Below are positions 1 through 8,557 of a DNA stretch of 64,000 bases, in pieces. The stretch comes from Pedobacter sp. (GTDB lineage Bacteria > Bacteroidota > Bacteroidia > Sphingobacteriales > Sphingobacteriaceae): positions 1-64,000 of the forward strand of contig JACMND010000189.1 of the NCBI GenBank assembly GCA_014378705.1. The letters are read 5' to 3'. Within the stretch, counting starts at the first letter, position 1; the number at the start of each line of letters is the position of its first letter. Below the pieces are notes generated by a model. The model searched no databases. It saw only the letters and a list, made by a program, of their open reading frames with translations, and was not told the origin of the DNA. The position numbers and the translations under genes are program-made.

Positions 1-618
1 CATAAAATATTAGATGTTGGGTGCGGAAAAGGGGAGCTTATTTGCCGCCTTTATAACATGGGGTTTGAGAATGTGAGTGGCACTGACGAATATTTGCCGG
101 AGGAGATCGATTATGGCCGTGACGTAAAAGTCATGAAACAAGACCTTCATAAAATTGGAAGTAACACATACGATTTTGTGATGATGCACCATGTTTTAGA
201 ACATATATTCTTTCCAGAAGAGGAACTAAAAGAATGCTATCGGATTTTAAAAAATAAATCTTTTTTAATGATCAGAATTCCAATAAAGGCTTTTGCATGG
301 GAAAAGTACAAAGAAGATTGGGTGCAATTAGATGCTCCACGGCATTTCTTCACTCATACAACAGTGAGTATGGAATTGCTGGCCTTAAAATCCGGCTTCA
401 AAATTTTTGATATAATTTTCGATTCATTTGCTTTTCAGTTTGAAGGGAGCGAACTATATAAAAGAGATATTCCGCTGCACGATCCAGAAACTCAAAAATT
501 TTATGTTTCTAAGGAGATGTTTACTAGAAAAGAGCGGAAAGTTTTTAAGGCAGACTCAAAGAGGTTAAACGAAAACAAAACGGGCGATCAAGCTATATTT
601 TATCTTTATAAAGAGTAA
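1..618 (+). CDS. Class I SAM-dependent methyltransferase, 5' end outside window
   Basis: The frame is open from base 1 and encodes ILDVGCGKG, the SAM-binding motif I of class I methyltransferases, before the ORF-track ATG at 58. The gene is therefore cut by the window edge and the ATG at 58 is internal. Further on, YDFVMMHHVLEHI matches the post-motif II region of the Methyltransf_11/12/23 families, and the remaining residues form a plain Rossmann-type tail. Substrate is unknown. The gene sits next to a block of glycosyltransferases on the other strand, which suggests, by inference only, a role in modifying surface sugars. It stops at 618 and converges on the glycosyltransferase that ends at 890. 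Confidence 0.85.
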   Translation, partial: HKILDVGCGKGELICRLYNMGFENVSGTDEYLPEEIDYGRDVKVMKQDLHKIGSNTYDFVMMHHVLEHIFFPEEELKECYRILKNKSFLMIRIPIKAFAWEKYKEDWVQLDAPRHFFTHTTVSMELLALKSGFKIFDIIFDSFAFQFEGSELYKRDIPLHDPETQKFYVSKEMFTRKERKVFKADSKRLNENKTGDQAIFYLYKE

Positions 619-641
619 CAACTCGAATTTAATTAATTATA

Positions 642-684
642 CCTGTTGTATAAGTCTCATCAACAGGCTCTTACGGTTTTTTAG
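642..684 (+). terminator. Possible weak terminator after the methyltransferase
   Basis: A 7-bp stem (CCTGTTG/CAACAGG, 642-648 with 661-667) and a 12-nt loop are followed by a short T-run near 675-682. The stem is weak and the spacing to the T-run is loose, so this is tentative. Confidence 0.25.
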
Positions 685-764
685 GGTGCGTTAACGATGG
701 TAGCGACATCCTTTTTGACTTTTTTTTCAAAAAGATACAGCGTACAGCGTGTTAAAACGCTCAA
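685..764 (+). repeat. Dispersed palindromic element, copy 1
   Basis: This roughly 82-bp segment matches, in reverse complement, the segment at 39213-39296 (about 85% identity by eye). It starts GGTGCGTTAACG and ends GTGTTAAAACGC, imperfect terminal inverted repeats. Its centre is a hairpin of a TTTTTGA/TCAAAAA stem around a T-rich loop. It is intergenic, between convergent genes. It resembles a REP/MITE-like element. No ORF fits inside. Confidence 0.8.
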
Positions 765-889
765 ATAATTATCAATTTCCAATATTGATCATTCTACATA
801 ACCATGTGCAGTAAATTAAATATCAAGCTGTTATAAAGTTATTTTCTCTTGGCTATGCCGGCTGCGGAATTAAGGGAATCGAACCTGTG

Positions 890-1714
890 TTAAGAGTTTG
901 AAAAAACGATGATTTCATCTAATGAATGAGAATCAATGCCTTTTTCACATCGTACTTTATGTGTACGTAACGTTTCATTTAATATAGAATCATTTAACCC
1001 TTCCCGGTTTCTGGAAGCTTCCCGGTGAAATAAATGATAACATATTCCTCCAAATTTTATGAATAAGCGGTTTACACCGTAATTAATTAGCCTGATAGCT
1101 AATTCACTATCTTCTTTACCCCAACCGGATATTTTTTCATTATAACCATTTACAATAAACAGATCGTCTCGCCAGAAGGCCATGTTGCAACCCTTAACAT
1201 AAAAGGGCTTGTTCTTTTTGTAAATGGGAGATAAGTGTTTAGTTAAAAAAGGAATCCTGATCCCGTTTAACCGATTATCCCCAGCAAGTAAAAGAGTTTG
1301 GTTAGAGGGTATTTTTTGCTGATGCAGGAGCTTGGTTGTAAAATTTGGGGGCAATAATAAACGGCTTCCTGAAACGAATTTACCTTTAGTGGCCAGTACT
1401 AAATGATCTTTAACAAAATCGGCATGAAGGATCAGGTCACCATCAATTTGGATAATATATTCATGCGCTGCAACTAAGATGGCCTTGTTTCTAATAACCG
1501 ACAACTGAAAACCTTGGTCGGGATGCCAGACATGTTTAAGTGGGATCTTAGTTTTGGATTGAAAATTTTTAAGAAGCTCTCTGGTGTTATTGTCTGAACC
1601 ATCATCAGCGATAATAATTTCATCCGGTAACCGGGATTGTTGGATTACACTTTGCAAACAAAGATTTAAAGCCTCCGTCCAATTGTATGTTGAGATAATT
1701 AAGGAAGCTTTCAT
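890..1714 (-). CDS. Glycosyltransferase family 2 (chondroitin-polymerase-like C-terminal motif)
   Basis: 274 aa. The N-terminus (SLIISTYNWTEAL) is the GT-A nucleotide-binding start. IIADDGSDNNT and the DXD-type IQIDGDLI supply the sugar-nucleotide and metal site. Near residue 195, GWGKEDSELAIRL is the Glyco_transf_7C / galactosyltransferase-like motif with the likely catalytic ED pair. It is a cytosolic or membrane-associated enzyme that probably adds one sugar during surface polysaccharide or LPS assembly; donor and acceptor cannot be read from sequence. The gene starts one base after the preceding glycosyltransferase ends, so the pair is almost certainly cotranscribed. Confidence 0.88.
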   Translation of the reverse strand: MKASLIISTYNWTEALNLCLQSVIQQSRLPDEIIIADDGSDNNTRELLKNFQSKTKIPLKHVWHPDQGFQLSVIRNKAILVAAHEYIIQIDGDLILHADFVKDHLVLATKGKFVSGSRLLLPPNFTTKLLHQQKIPSNQTLLLAGDNRLNGIRIPFLTKHLSPIYKKNKPFYVKGCNMAFWRDDLFIVNGYNEKISGWGKEDSELAIRLINYGVNRLFIKFGGICYHLFHREASRNREGLNDSILNETLRTHKVRCEKGIDSHSLDEIIVFSNS

Positions 1715-2623
1715 CTATCTAACACACTTTTTTCTTAAAAAATTAAGCTTTTTTAGTATTGGTTTCTTGTACCAGGGGTAAATTTCTTCTTCATTTCTTA
1801 AAAGGAAGAAATAGCAATCAACCTTATTGAATGCACTAAGATGAGCCTCGTTCGTTTTTTTTAAAAACTTATTTATAAAATCAGCATCATGTGGCTTTAA
1901 AAAAGGGGCATCTGCAAATGCTTCAGTTTGCTTTTTTTTCAAAATTGCCCAGGTTTTGTTTTTCTTTTGTTGCTTAGTAAGTTTTTGATACGCAGATTGG
2001 GAATGCACCCTGTATTTTGTTAAAATCTCATCAAGATATTTTACCCGGCCAACATACGAAGCAACAAATCCAAGCCACCAATCATAAAAGAATAAGTTTT
2101 CCGGGAAAGGCAAAACGTAATTTAACAGTTCCTTTTTAAACAAACAGGTATGCCCGGTTATAAAATTATCATCTAAAAAGCTTTTAAACCCCGGTAAATC
2201 TACATGATGAATGGTTGTATTCAGGTTACTTTGGAGCATGGTACCATGCTCGTCTATCTTGCTAGAGTTACTATAAATCAATAAATTATCAGCCAGGCTT
2301 TCAACCAAGCGGCCAATCTTTTCGGGCAGCCAAATATCATCCTGATCTGAAACTGCTATTAAATCACCAATGCATAACTGAAATCCTTTTTCAAAATTTT
2401 TATTGAACCCAATATTTTGCTGATTTTGTATAAGCTTGATTCTCTTATCTCCATCCAAATAACTGTTTATAATTTTAACACTCGAGTCAGTTGAGCAGTC
2501 ATCCAAAATTAGCAACTCAAGGTCTTTGTAAGTTTGGGCCAGAATGGATTCTATTTGTTTTCGTATAAATCGCTCTCCATTATACACACACATTACAACA
2601 GAAACCAGCTGAGATTTCTCCAT
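1715..2623 (-). CDS. Glycosyltransferase family 2 (rhamnosyltransferase-like)
   Basis: 302 aa. LVSVVMCVYNGERFI opens a GT-A fold. LLILDDCSTDSS is the nucleotide-binding Asp motif and VSDQDDIWLPEK is the DXD-equivalent that is typical of RgpB/WsaF-like rhamnosyl or related GT2 enzymes. The last hundred residues are Lys-rich, with no clear membrane segment. The start overlaps the stop of the ABC exporter gene by one base (TGATG), indicating translational coupling, and the next glycosyltransferase follows directly. The likely role is one step of surface-glycan assembly; the sugar is unknown. Confidence 0.88.
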   Translation of the reverse strand: MEKSQLVSVVMCVYNGERFIRKQIESILAQTYKDLELLILDDCSTDSSVKIINSYLDGDKRIKLIQNQQNIGFNKNFEKGFQLCIGDLIAVSDQDDIWLPEKIGRLVESLADNLLIYSNSSKIDEHGTMLQSNLNTTIHHVDLPGFKSFLDDNFITGHTCLFKKELLNYVLPFPENLFFYDWWLGFVASYVGRVKYLDEILTKYRVHSQSAYQKLTKQQKKNKTWAILKKKQTEAFADAPFLKPHDADFINKFLKKTNEAHLSAFNKVDCYFFLLRNEEEIYPWYKKPILKKLNFLRKKCVR

Positions 2624-4443
2624 CAGTTTTCAAATGTTTGCATGTCAATTAATCTTTTATAAAGTCCATTTTGTAAGATTAGTTCTGCATGCGTTCCGGT
2701 CTCTACAATTTTACCCTTCTCCAGCACCACTATCCTATTTGCATTTTTAATAGTGCTTAAGCGGTGTGCAATAATAAGGGAGGTCCGGTTTTTCATCAGA
2801 TTATTTAAAGCATTCTGAACCAGTTTTTCAGATTCTGTATCCAAAGCAGATGTTGCTTCATCTAACAGCATAATTGGTGGATTGGCTAAGATCGCCCTGG
2901 CAATACTCAATCTTTGCTTTTGTCCGCCTGAGAGCTTCATTCCACGATCGCCAATATTGGTTTGATATTGGTTTTCCGTGTTCACAATAAAGTCATGAGC
3001 ATTCGCAATTTTAGCCGCGGCTTCTACTTCCTGCAAAGTAGCACTGGGTTTTCCAAAAGCAATATTATTAAATATGGTATCATTAAACAGGATAGATTCC
3101 TGATTAACAAAACCGATTTGCGAACGAAGGGATTCAATTTTTAAATTTTGAATATCATGTCCATCGATCAGTATCCTTCCCTTATCTGGTTCAATAAAAC
3201 GCGGAATGGTATCCATCAAAGTTGATTTACCGCCTCCGGAAGGTCCGACCAAAGCTATGCTAGCCCCTTTTTTAATCTCGAAAGAAATATTACTCAAAAC
3301 CTGTCGATCACCGTAAGCAAAAAAAACATTCTCGAAAGTTATTTGCTCCTTAAATTCGCCAAGGACAGTGGCATTTTGAGCGTCAACTACGGCAGGCTTG
3401 GTGTCTATCAATTCCAAGACACGTTCTCCGGCTGCAAGGCCCTGGTTAATATTACTGAAAGAGTCAGATATGGCTTTCGCCGGACGCATTACCTGCGAGA
3501 ACAAAACAATGTATAAAATGAACGCTTCCGGACTTAACTCTGACTGATTTGATATGACTAAAGAGCCACCATATAAAACAATTCCGGCCACCATAGATAC
3601 CCCTAAAAATTCAGATATTGGCGATGCAAGTTGTTGGCGTCTAGCCATTGAACGGTTTATGTTTGAATAATTCGCATTCTCTATATTGAACTTTTCCTTG
3701 ATAAACCCGACCGAGTTAAAAGCTTTGATAATTTTGATGCCGGACAAAGCCTCATCCAGATAGCTGATCATGGTACCATAAGATTGCTGAGATTGGGTGG
3801 CTTGCCTTCTTAAACGCTTCACAATCTGGGCAATTACAAATGCTGAAACAGGAATGATTAAAGTGGAAAACAACGTTAAAGTGGGTGATATTAAAAATAA
3901 CATCACCAGATAAGCCATTAATTGCAAAGGCTCTTTAAAAATTACCTGCAATGTACCGGTTACAGAAAATTGAACTACCTGGACGTCAGCGGAGATTTTC
4001 GATATGATATCACCTTTGCGCTCATTATTAAAATACCCAAGATCAAGATCCATAACATTATTAAAAACTGTTTTACGAAGGTTTAATAACGTATAGATCC
4101 GCAGGTTTTCCATAATACGTTGAGACAGGTATTTAAAAAAATTGCTTAATAAGTTGGAGATGACAATGATAAGGCAAACAAACTTTAAAGCACCGTAGGC
4201 TCCATATTGCTGATTAGCCTGTTGTGCATAATAATTGAAAAACTCGACTACATCATACCAATTACTTGGTTTTTCTACCAAAGAGGGTGTGTTAGTTCCA
4301 GAAAAAAGAGTTTTCAGTAATGGTGCTAGCAGCGTTAAATTAAATGTATTAAAGATAACCGCCAGCGTGGTGAACAGAAAATAAGGTATCGCGAACTTTT
4401 CTATGGGTTTTGCAAATGATAAAAGCCGGAAATAGGTTTTCAT
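2623..4443 (-). CDS. ABC exporter, fused permease and ATPase (MsbA-like)
   Basis: 606 aa, the usual length for a half-transporter that works as a homodimer. The first ~330 residues carry the six-helix ABC transmembrane domain. The ATPase follows with Walker A GPSGGGKST, signature LSGGQKQR, Walker B IMLLDEATSALD and the H-loop IAHRLST. It exports a lipid or glycolipid across the inner membrane in this family. Being followed without a gap by two glycosyltransferases and preceded by a third suggests the substrate is a lipid-linked glycan (inference). A lipid A flippase (msbA proper) is the other reading; neighbours do not decide it, so no symbol is given. Confidence 0.9.
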   Translation of the reverse strand: MKTYFRLLSFAKPIEKFAIPYFLFTTLAVIFNTFNLTLLAPLLKTLFSGTNTPSLVEKPSNWYDVVEFFNYYAQQANQQYGAYGALKFVCLIIVISNLLSNFFKYLSQRIMENLRIYTLLNLRKTVFNNVMDLDLGYFNNERKGDIISKISADVQVVQFSVTGTLQVIFKEPLQLMAYLVMLFLISPTLTLFSTLIIPVSAFVIAQIVKRLRRQATQSQQSYGTMISYLDEALSGIKIIKAFNSVGFIKEKFNIENANYSNINRSMARRQQLASPISEFLGVSMVAGIVLYGGSLVISNQSELSPEAFILYIVLFSQVMRPAKAISDSFSNINQGLAAGERVLELIDTKPAVVDAQNATVLGEFKEQITFENVFFAYGDRQVLSNISFEIKKGASIALVGPSGGGKSTLMDTIPRFIEPDKGRILIDGHDIQNLKIESLRSQIGFVNQESILFNDTIFNNIAFGKPSATLQEVEAAAKIANAHDFIVNTENQYQTNIGDRGMKLSGGQKQRLSIARAILANPPIMLLDEATSALDTESEKLVQNALNNLMKNRTSLIIAHRLSTIKNANRIVVLEKGKIVETGTHAELILQNGLYKRLIDMQTFEN

Positions 4444-4533
4444 TTAATGGGTTATTCGTTAAAGGTACTTAATTTTAGAAATGGGGAATTTAAACATCAG
4501 GTGAAAGGGCTGTCTTATATAAATCAAAGGAAA

Positions 4534-5409
4534 CTAAATGATTCTAAAGTTCCGGTATTCGCCAATACGCCAACCTGTAAGGTCTTCGATTTTTTGAAGC
4601 ATTTTTCTGCGCAAGCTCATTCGATATTTATAAAGCGTTGGATCAATAGTAAATTTCCAGTTAACTGCAGCAATGCGTTTTTGCATAACCTGCGGATGAG
4701 TTCCTTTAAAATTCAGCAAGCGATCCGCGTTTCCATAATCAAATTCCATGTTTTCTGGTAAGTTTTCTTCTATCCAGGCATCCTCCGTGTAAAATTTATT
4801 AAAATTGCGCACCTTGTTTCCAAGCCCTAATGGCGGTTTTACCCAGCCATAATGATAAACGTAGGCATCAATGGGTTTAACTTTGATTTTACATCCATTC
4901 TTTCTAAATCCCTGGGCATCACGGTAAGCATGTACGCCTGGTTTAAATCTCAAAGTTCTTATTTCATTGCGATACCAGCGCCTGGATGATGCGGTATAAT
5001 CATACGAACCGTAAAAATGCAAATATTTAAAAAGCAAACCTTCCACCTCCGAATTATTCAGGTTTTCTTCCATCGCTTTTTTTATTGCCGGCAGATAATT
5101 CTCATGGATGCATTCATCGCCCTGAATATAAAAAGCCCAGTCAGTATCAGGCGAAATGGCCGCATACGCCTTATCTGTTTCGATAGCAAAAGTACGCCCA
5201 CCTTCGCGGATGCTGGTATCCCATACGGTTTCAATAATTCTGATTTTTGTCGAATTAATACCTTGAATAAGACGCAGTGTTTCGTCTTCAGAATCACCTA
5301 CAGCGACTACAAGTTCATCGCAAATGGGTAAAATAGATTGGATAGCTTCAACAATGGAATAATTATTTTTTACCGCATTACGGATAAAAGTAAAGCCAGA
5401 AACTTTCAT
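4534..5409 (-). CDS. Glycosyltransferase, family 2-like
   Basis: 291 aa. MKVSGFTFIRNA is a common start of GT2-like proteins, and ELVVAVGDSEDET corresponds to the nucleotide-binding strand. The DXD-like position reads YIQGDECI, a QGDE variant seen in this sub-branch. HYGWVKPP near residue 190 is also typical of these proteins. The C-terminal ~80 residues are basic. It lies 90 bp upstream of the ABC exporter on the same strand and probably belongs to the same glycan unit. It diverges from meaB; the 129-bp gap must carry both promoters, but no clean TAnnTTTG box was found there. Confidence 0.82.
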   Translation of the reverse strand: MKVSGFTFIRNAVKNNYSIVEAIQSILPICDELVVAVGDSEDETLRLIQGINSTKIRIIETVWDTSIREGGRTFAIETDKAYAAISPDTDWAFYIQGDECIHENYLPAIKKAMEENLNNSEVEGLLFKYLHFYGSYDYTASSRRWYRNEIRTLRFKPGVHAYRDAQGFRKNGCKIKVKPIDAYVYHYGWVKPPLGLGNKVRNFNKFYTEDAWIEENLPENMEFDYGNADRLLNFKGTHPQVMQKRIAAVNWKFTIDPTLYKYRMSLRRKMLQKIEDLTGWRIGEYRNFRII

Positions 5410-5538
5410 TTTAGAATCGTATTGAATGTTGAAATGCGAGTACTGAGACTTGCATCAAAGCAATAAAGGTAGTAAAACAATTAAAGCAAGGTTCCCGGCT
5501 GACTTTGTAATGCCGATAAAAAACGCCTTTTTTGTAAG

Positions 5539-6432
5539 ATGCAGAAGCACAAAATTGATTATCATATTGAGGATGGCAATTTTAAAAATCTGGCACGTGC
5601 TTTAACCATGGTTGAAAATGACCTGGAGGGTTCGGATGAAATCCTTTTTAACCTAAACGCAACGTCAAGTTCTATTGTGGTAGGCATTACCGGCCCACCT
5701 GGTGCAGGTAAAAGCACGCTGGTTAACGGCATCATTAACCAGTTAGCCTCGGAAGATAAACGTATTGCTGTATTAGCTATCGATCCTACTTCTCCTTTTA
5801 ATTTAGGTTCTTTACTTGGCGACCGTATCCGCATGACGGAGCAGTTCAATAAACCCAATGTTTTTATCCGTTCTTTAGCTACGCGTGGTTCGTTAGGTGG
5901 GTTATCTGCAAAAACCATTGAGATGGTCGATGTGCTAAAATCTGTCGGCTTTAATTATATATTCGTTGAAACGGTTGGTGTTGGACAATCAGAAGTGGAA
6001 ATTGTAGGGCTGGCCGATGTTACTGTAGTAGTTTTAGTTCCGGAATCGGGAGATGAAATCCAGACTATTAAATCCGGCCTGATGGAAATTGCTGATATTT
6101 TTGTGGTGAACAAAGCTGACCGCGAAGGTGCTGACATCTTTGCGAATAATCTAAAAAAGATGGCTCATCTAAAAACTACTCCTATACAGGTCATAAAAAC
6201 CATCGCTCTTAGATCTGAGGGAATCATAGAATTATTGGGTGCTGTAAGAAATTTTAGCGAGTCTGAAAATAAACACAAACCATTTTTGTTGGCTGAAAAA
6301 GCCTATAGATTGATCCAGCGTCAACGGATGATTGATATTGACAAAAAAAGGCTCCAGCAGGATATTGCTAAGGCTTGCAAGAATGATGGTTTTAATTTAT
6401 ACAGGTTTGTTTCGGAATACGAAAAAACCTAA
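5539..6432 (+). CDS. meaB: Methylmalonyl-CoA mutase-associated GTPase MeaB (ArgK family)
   Basis: 297 aa. GITGPPGAGKST (about residues 50-61) is the Walker A of the MeaB/HypB G3E GTPases. VLAIDPTSPFNLGSLLGDR is the diagnostic switch region, ETVGVGQSE is the G3-type motif, and VVNKADR gives base specificity. The protein gates cobalamin loading and protects methylmalonyl-CoA mutase. No mutase gene is in this window, so it acts in trans or its partner lies elsewhere. It is inserted on the plus strand between minus-strand glycosyltransferases and converges on the next gene with a 4-bp gap. The name ArgK is historical and unrelated to the arginine genes further on. Confidence 0.95.
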   Translation: MQKHKIDYHIEDGNFKNLARALTMVENDLEGSDEILFNLNATSSSIVVGITGPPGAGKSTLVNGIINQLASEDKRIAVLAIDPTSPFNLGSLLGDRIRMTEQFNKPNVFIRSLATRGSLGGLSAKTIEMVDVLKSVGFNYIFVETVGVGQSEVEIVGLADVTVVVLVPESGDEIQTIKSGLMEIADIFVVNKADREGADIFANNLKKMAHLKTTPIQVIKTIALRSEGIIELLGAVRNFSESENKHKPFLLAEKAYRLIQRQRMIDIDKKRLQQDIAKACKNDGFNLYRFVSEYEKT

Positions 6433-6436
6433 TAAG

Positions 6437-7093
6437 TTAATCAGACTTCAGTACCGTCGTGCTGAGCTGCTGTTTTTTCCAATGATTTCCTTTTTGATAC
6501 AAAAAAAACTTTCCCAGTTTATACTTTGCTTTTAAGAATCCGTTATAATCTGTACCCAATATCCGGTGCGGAATTGTTGGGTCAATCTTTAAACACTCGC
6601 GTATCGCCAGGGTATAAACAGTTGGCCCGGTCATTTGATGTACATCATTTGGGTATTTATTCTGACGGATGTTCTCCATAACCATTTCAATCGTTTTCTC
6701 TAAAAACGGATGTTCAGGGCTATAAATTAAAGCCCACTGCACGAATAATGAAGGGTTTCCTTCGCGGGTAATTATCGCGGAGTCACTGGGTTTAATAAAC
6801 TTGCTGAGGTTGCAATTGATGCCGCTATCAATATCCACATACAAGCCGCCCTTTTTGAATAAAATGGCATACCTAAAAAAATCAGCTTTGGCGGCACCGA
6901 TGTTTAATTTTTTGTAAAGTTTAAATGTATCCTGGTTAAATTCTAACCTAAAGAATTCCTCTATTCTTTCATCATCATAAAATTCATAAGCATATTCGGG
7001 GTTCTTCTTTCTAAACCTTGAAATGTGCCATCTGGTTATAAAAGGCAAGTTCGAGGTTTTAAAAGTTTGATGTATGATTTTCGGTATAGCCAT
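6437..7093 (-). CDS. OCH1-like glycosyltransferase with DXD sugar-binding region
   Basis: About 218 aa from the ATG at 7093. AIPKIIHQTFK is the hallmark start of the Gly_transf_sug/OCH1 family, and KGGLYVDIDSG holds the DXD motif that binds the nucleotide sugar. RYAILFKKGG precedes it as usual. The ORF track extends three codons upstream to a GTG at 7102. The ATG is preferred because the family motif begins right after it. It follows the aminopeptidase gene by about a dozen bases on the same strand, an unusual pairing that probably reflects simple readthrough. The product likely transfers a hexose to a surface glycan. Confidence 0.85.
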   Translation of the reverse strand: MAIPKIIHQTFKTSNLPFITRWHISRFRKKNPEYAYEFYDDERIEEFFRLEFNQDTFKLYKKLNIGAAKADFFRYAILFKKGGLYVDIDSGINCNLSKFIKPSDSAIITREGNPSLFVQWALIYSPEHPFLEKTIEMVMENIRQNKYPNDVHQMTGPTVYTLAIRECLKIDPTIPHRILGTDYNGFLKAKYKLGKFFLYQKGNHWKKQQLSTTVLKSD

Positions 7094-7105
7094 AAAAGTC
7101 ACGCT

Positions 7106-8395
7106 TTAGCTGTTCATGATCTCCTCAATCTCATCAGCTTCTAAAGGAATGTCTGCCATTAGGTCAGTGTTTCCATCACGTGTAATTAAAATGTTATTCT
7201 CCAGACGGATACCCAACCCTTCTTCCTGAATATATATACCCGGTTCGCAGGTTAAAATATTTCCGACAGCAAAGGGTTGGTAACGGCTGGCAAAGTCGTG
7301 TACATCAAGGCCTAAATGATGTGATGTGCCGTGCATAAAATATTTTTTATACAACGGCATAGCGGGATTTTGTTTCGCGATATCATGCTTATCAAGCAAT
7401 CGCAATCCAATTAATTCATGCTCCATTATTTTACCAACTTCTTCGTGGTAATCATTCCATACAGTTCCGGAAACAAGCATTTTTTTTGCTTCAATAAGTA
7501 CTCTCAACACGGCGTTGTATACGTCCCTTTGTCTTTGGGTAAATCTGCCGTTAACCGGTACAGACCGGCTGAGGTCGGCATTATAGTTTGCATACTCAGC
7601 TCCAAAATCAAAAAGAATCACATCTCCATCATTGCAAATATGATTGTTATCAATATAGTGGAGAATGTTTGCATTTTTACCGGATGCAATAATGGGACTG
7701 TAAGCATGACCGGTGCCTCCCTGCCGGATAAATTCGTGAATTATTTCTGCCTCAACCTCGTATTCATATTTGCCTGGCTTAATAAATTTCAATACTCTTA
7801 TAAATGCATCACGTGTAATCTGGCAACATTTTTTGGTTAATTCTATTTCCAAAATAGATTTAATCACACGCAATTCACGTAATATCAGAGCTGATCTGCT
7901 ATAGTTGTGAAGTGGATAACGTTCTTTTAATTCGGTTATAAACCTTAAGTCACGATACGGAACCTGAGATGTGAACCTGTCATTCTCATTTGTGTTTAAA
8001 TAGATAGAGTCTGCGTAATGAATTATTGGTTGTATAATGTTCCAGAATTCGCTTATCCAAAAAATATTTTCGATGCCTGAAGCTTTTCTGGCCTCTTCAA
8101 TAGTGAACTTGTGACCTTCCCAAATTGCAATTAACTCGCTGGTTTGTCTCAAAAACAGTACTTCTTTATATAGTGGGTTTGGGTTATCCGGAAATAAAAC
8201 TAATATAGTTTGTTCCTGATCTATGCCGGTGAGATAAAAAAGATCTGCGTTTTGCTTAAAAATAAAGTTTTGATCCCCGCTTCTCGGAAATTCATCGTTA
8301 GAATTAAAAATAGCTATTGATTTCTTATTCAGATATTTACTGAAATTTTGCCTGTTGTTTATGAATAAATTTTTGTCTAATGAATTATATTTCAT
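7106..8395 (-). CDS. pepP: Xaa-Pro aminopeptidase (aminopeptidase P, M24B)
   Basis: 429 aa, full family length. Residues 1-150 form the AMP_N domain (DLFYLTGIDQEQTILVLFP). The pita-bread catalytic domain follows with the dinuclear metal ligands in order: Asp in VILFDFGAEY, Asp in NADLSRSVP, His in MHGTSHHLGLDVHD, Glu in TCEPGIYI and Glu in GIRLENNILIT. It removes an N-terminal residue preceding proline; no signal peptide is visible, so it is cytosolic. It heads a short minus-strand unit with the OCH1-like glycosyltransferase and is divergent from ompA. Confidence 0.93.
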   Translation of the reverse strand: MKYNSLDKNLFINNRQNFSKYLNKKSIAIFNSNDEFPRSGDQNFIFKQNADLFYLTGIDQEQTILVLFPDNPNPLYKEVLFLRQTSELIAIWEGHKFTIEEARKASGIENIFWISEFWNIIQPIIHYADSIYLNTNENDRFTSQVPYRDLRFITELKERYPLHNYSRSALILRELRVIKSILEIELTKKCCQITRDAFIRVLKFIKPGKYEYEVEAEIIHEFIRQGGTGHAYSPIIASGKNANILHYIDNNHICNDGDVILFDFGAEYANYNADLSRSVPVNGRFTQRQRDVYNAVLRVLIEAKKMLVSGTVWNDYHEEVGKIMEHELIGLRLLDKHDIAKQNPAMPLYKKYFMHGTSHHLGLDVHDFASRYQPFAVGNILTCEPGIYIQEEGLGIRLENNILITRDGNTDLMADIPLEADEIEEIMNS

Positions 8396-8478
8396 ATAAA
8401 AAGAGGATTTTTAACGTTATGAAAACACAAATCTGAAACAAATGTTACATTGTGAGAAAGTGGAACAGTATTTGTTTA

Positions 8479-8509
8479 TTTGCTGAAATCAAACTTATGA
8501 TTATTTTTG
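8479..8509 (+). promoter_or_regulatory. Bacteroidota sigma-A promoter of ompA
   Basis: TTTG at 8479-8482, exactly 19 nt, then TATTTTTG at 8502-8509, a full match to the Bacteroidota -33/-7 consensus (TTTG / TAnnTTTG). Initiation about 7 nt downstream would leave a leader of about 40 nt before the ATG at 8558. This fits a highly expressed outer-membrane protein. Confidence 0.8.
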
Positions 8510-8557
8510 TATAAAATTACAGAGTTATAAATTGTTTAACCTTTAAAACAACAGAGT

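Noticed and set aside
841-892. Minus-strand sequence resembling a tRNA T-arm (GGTTCGATTCC) near the end of the glycosyltransferase gene
   Set aside because: The T-stem does not pair fully and no anticodon or D arm is present. It may be a tRNA remnant or attachment-site relic, but it is not supportable.
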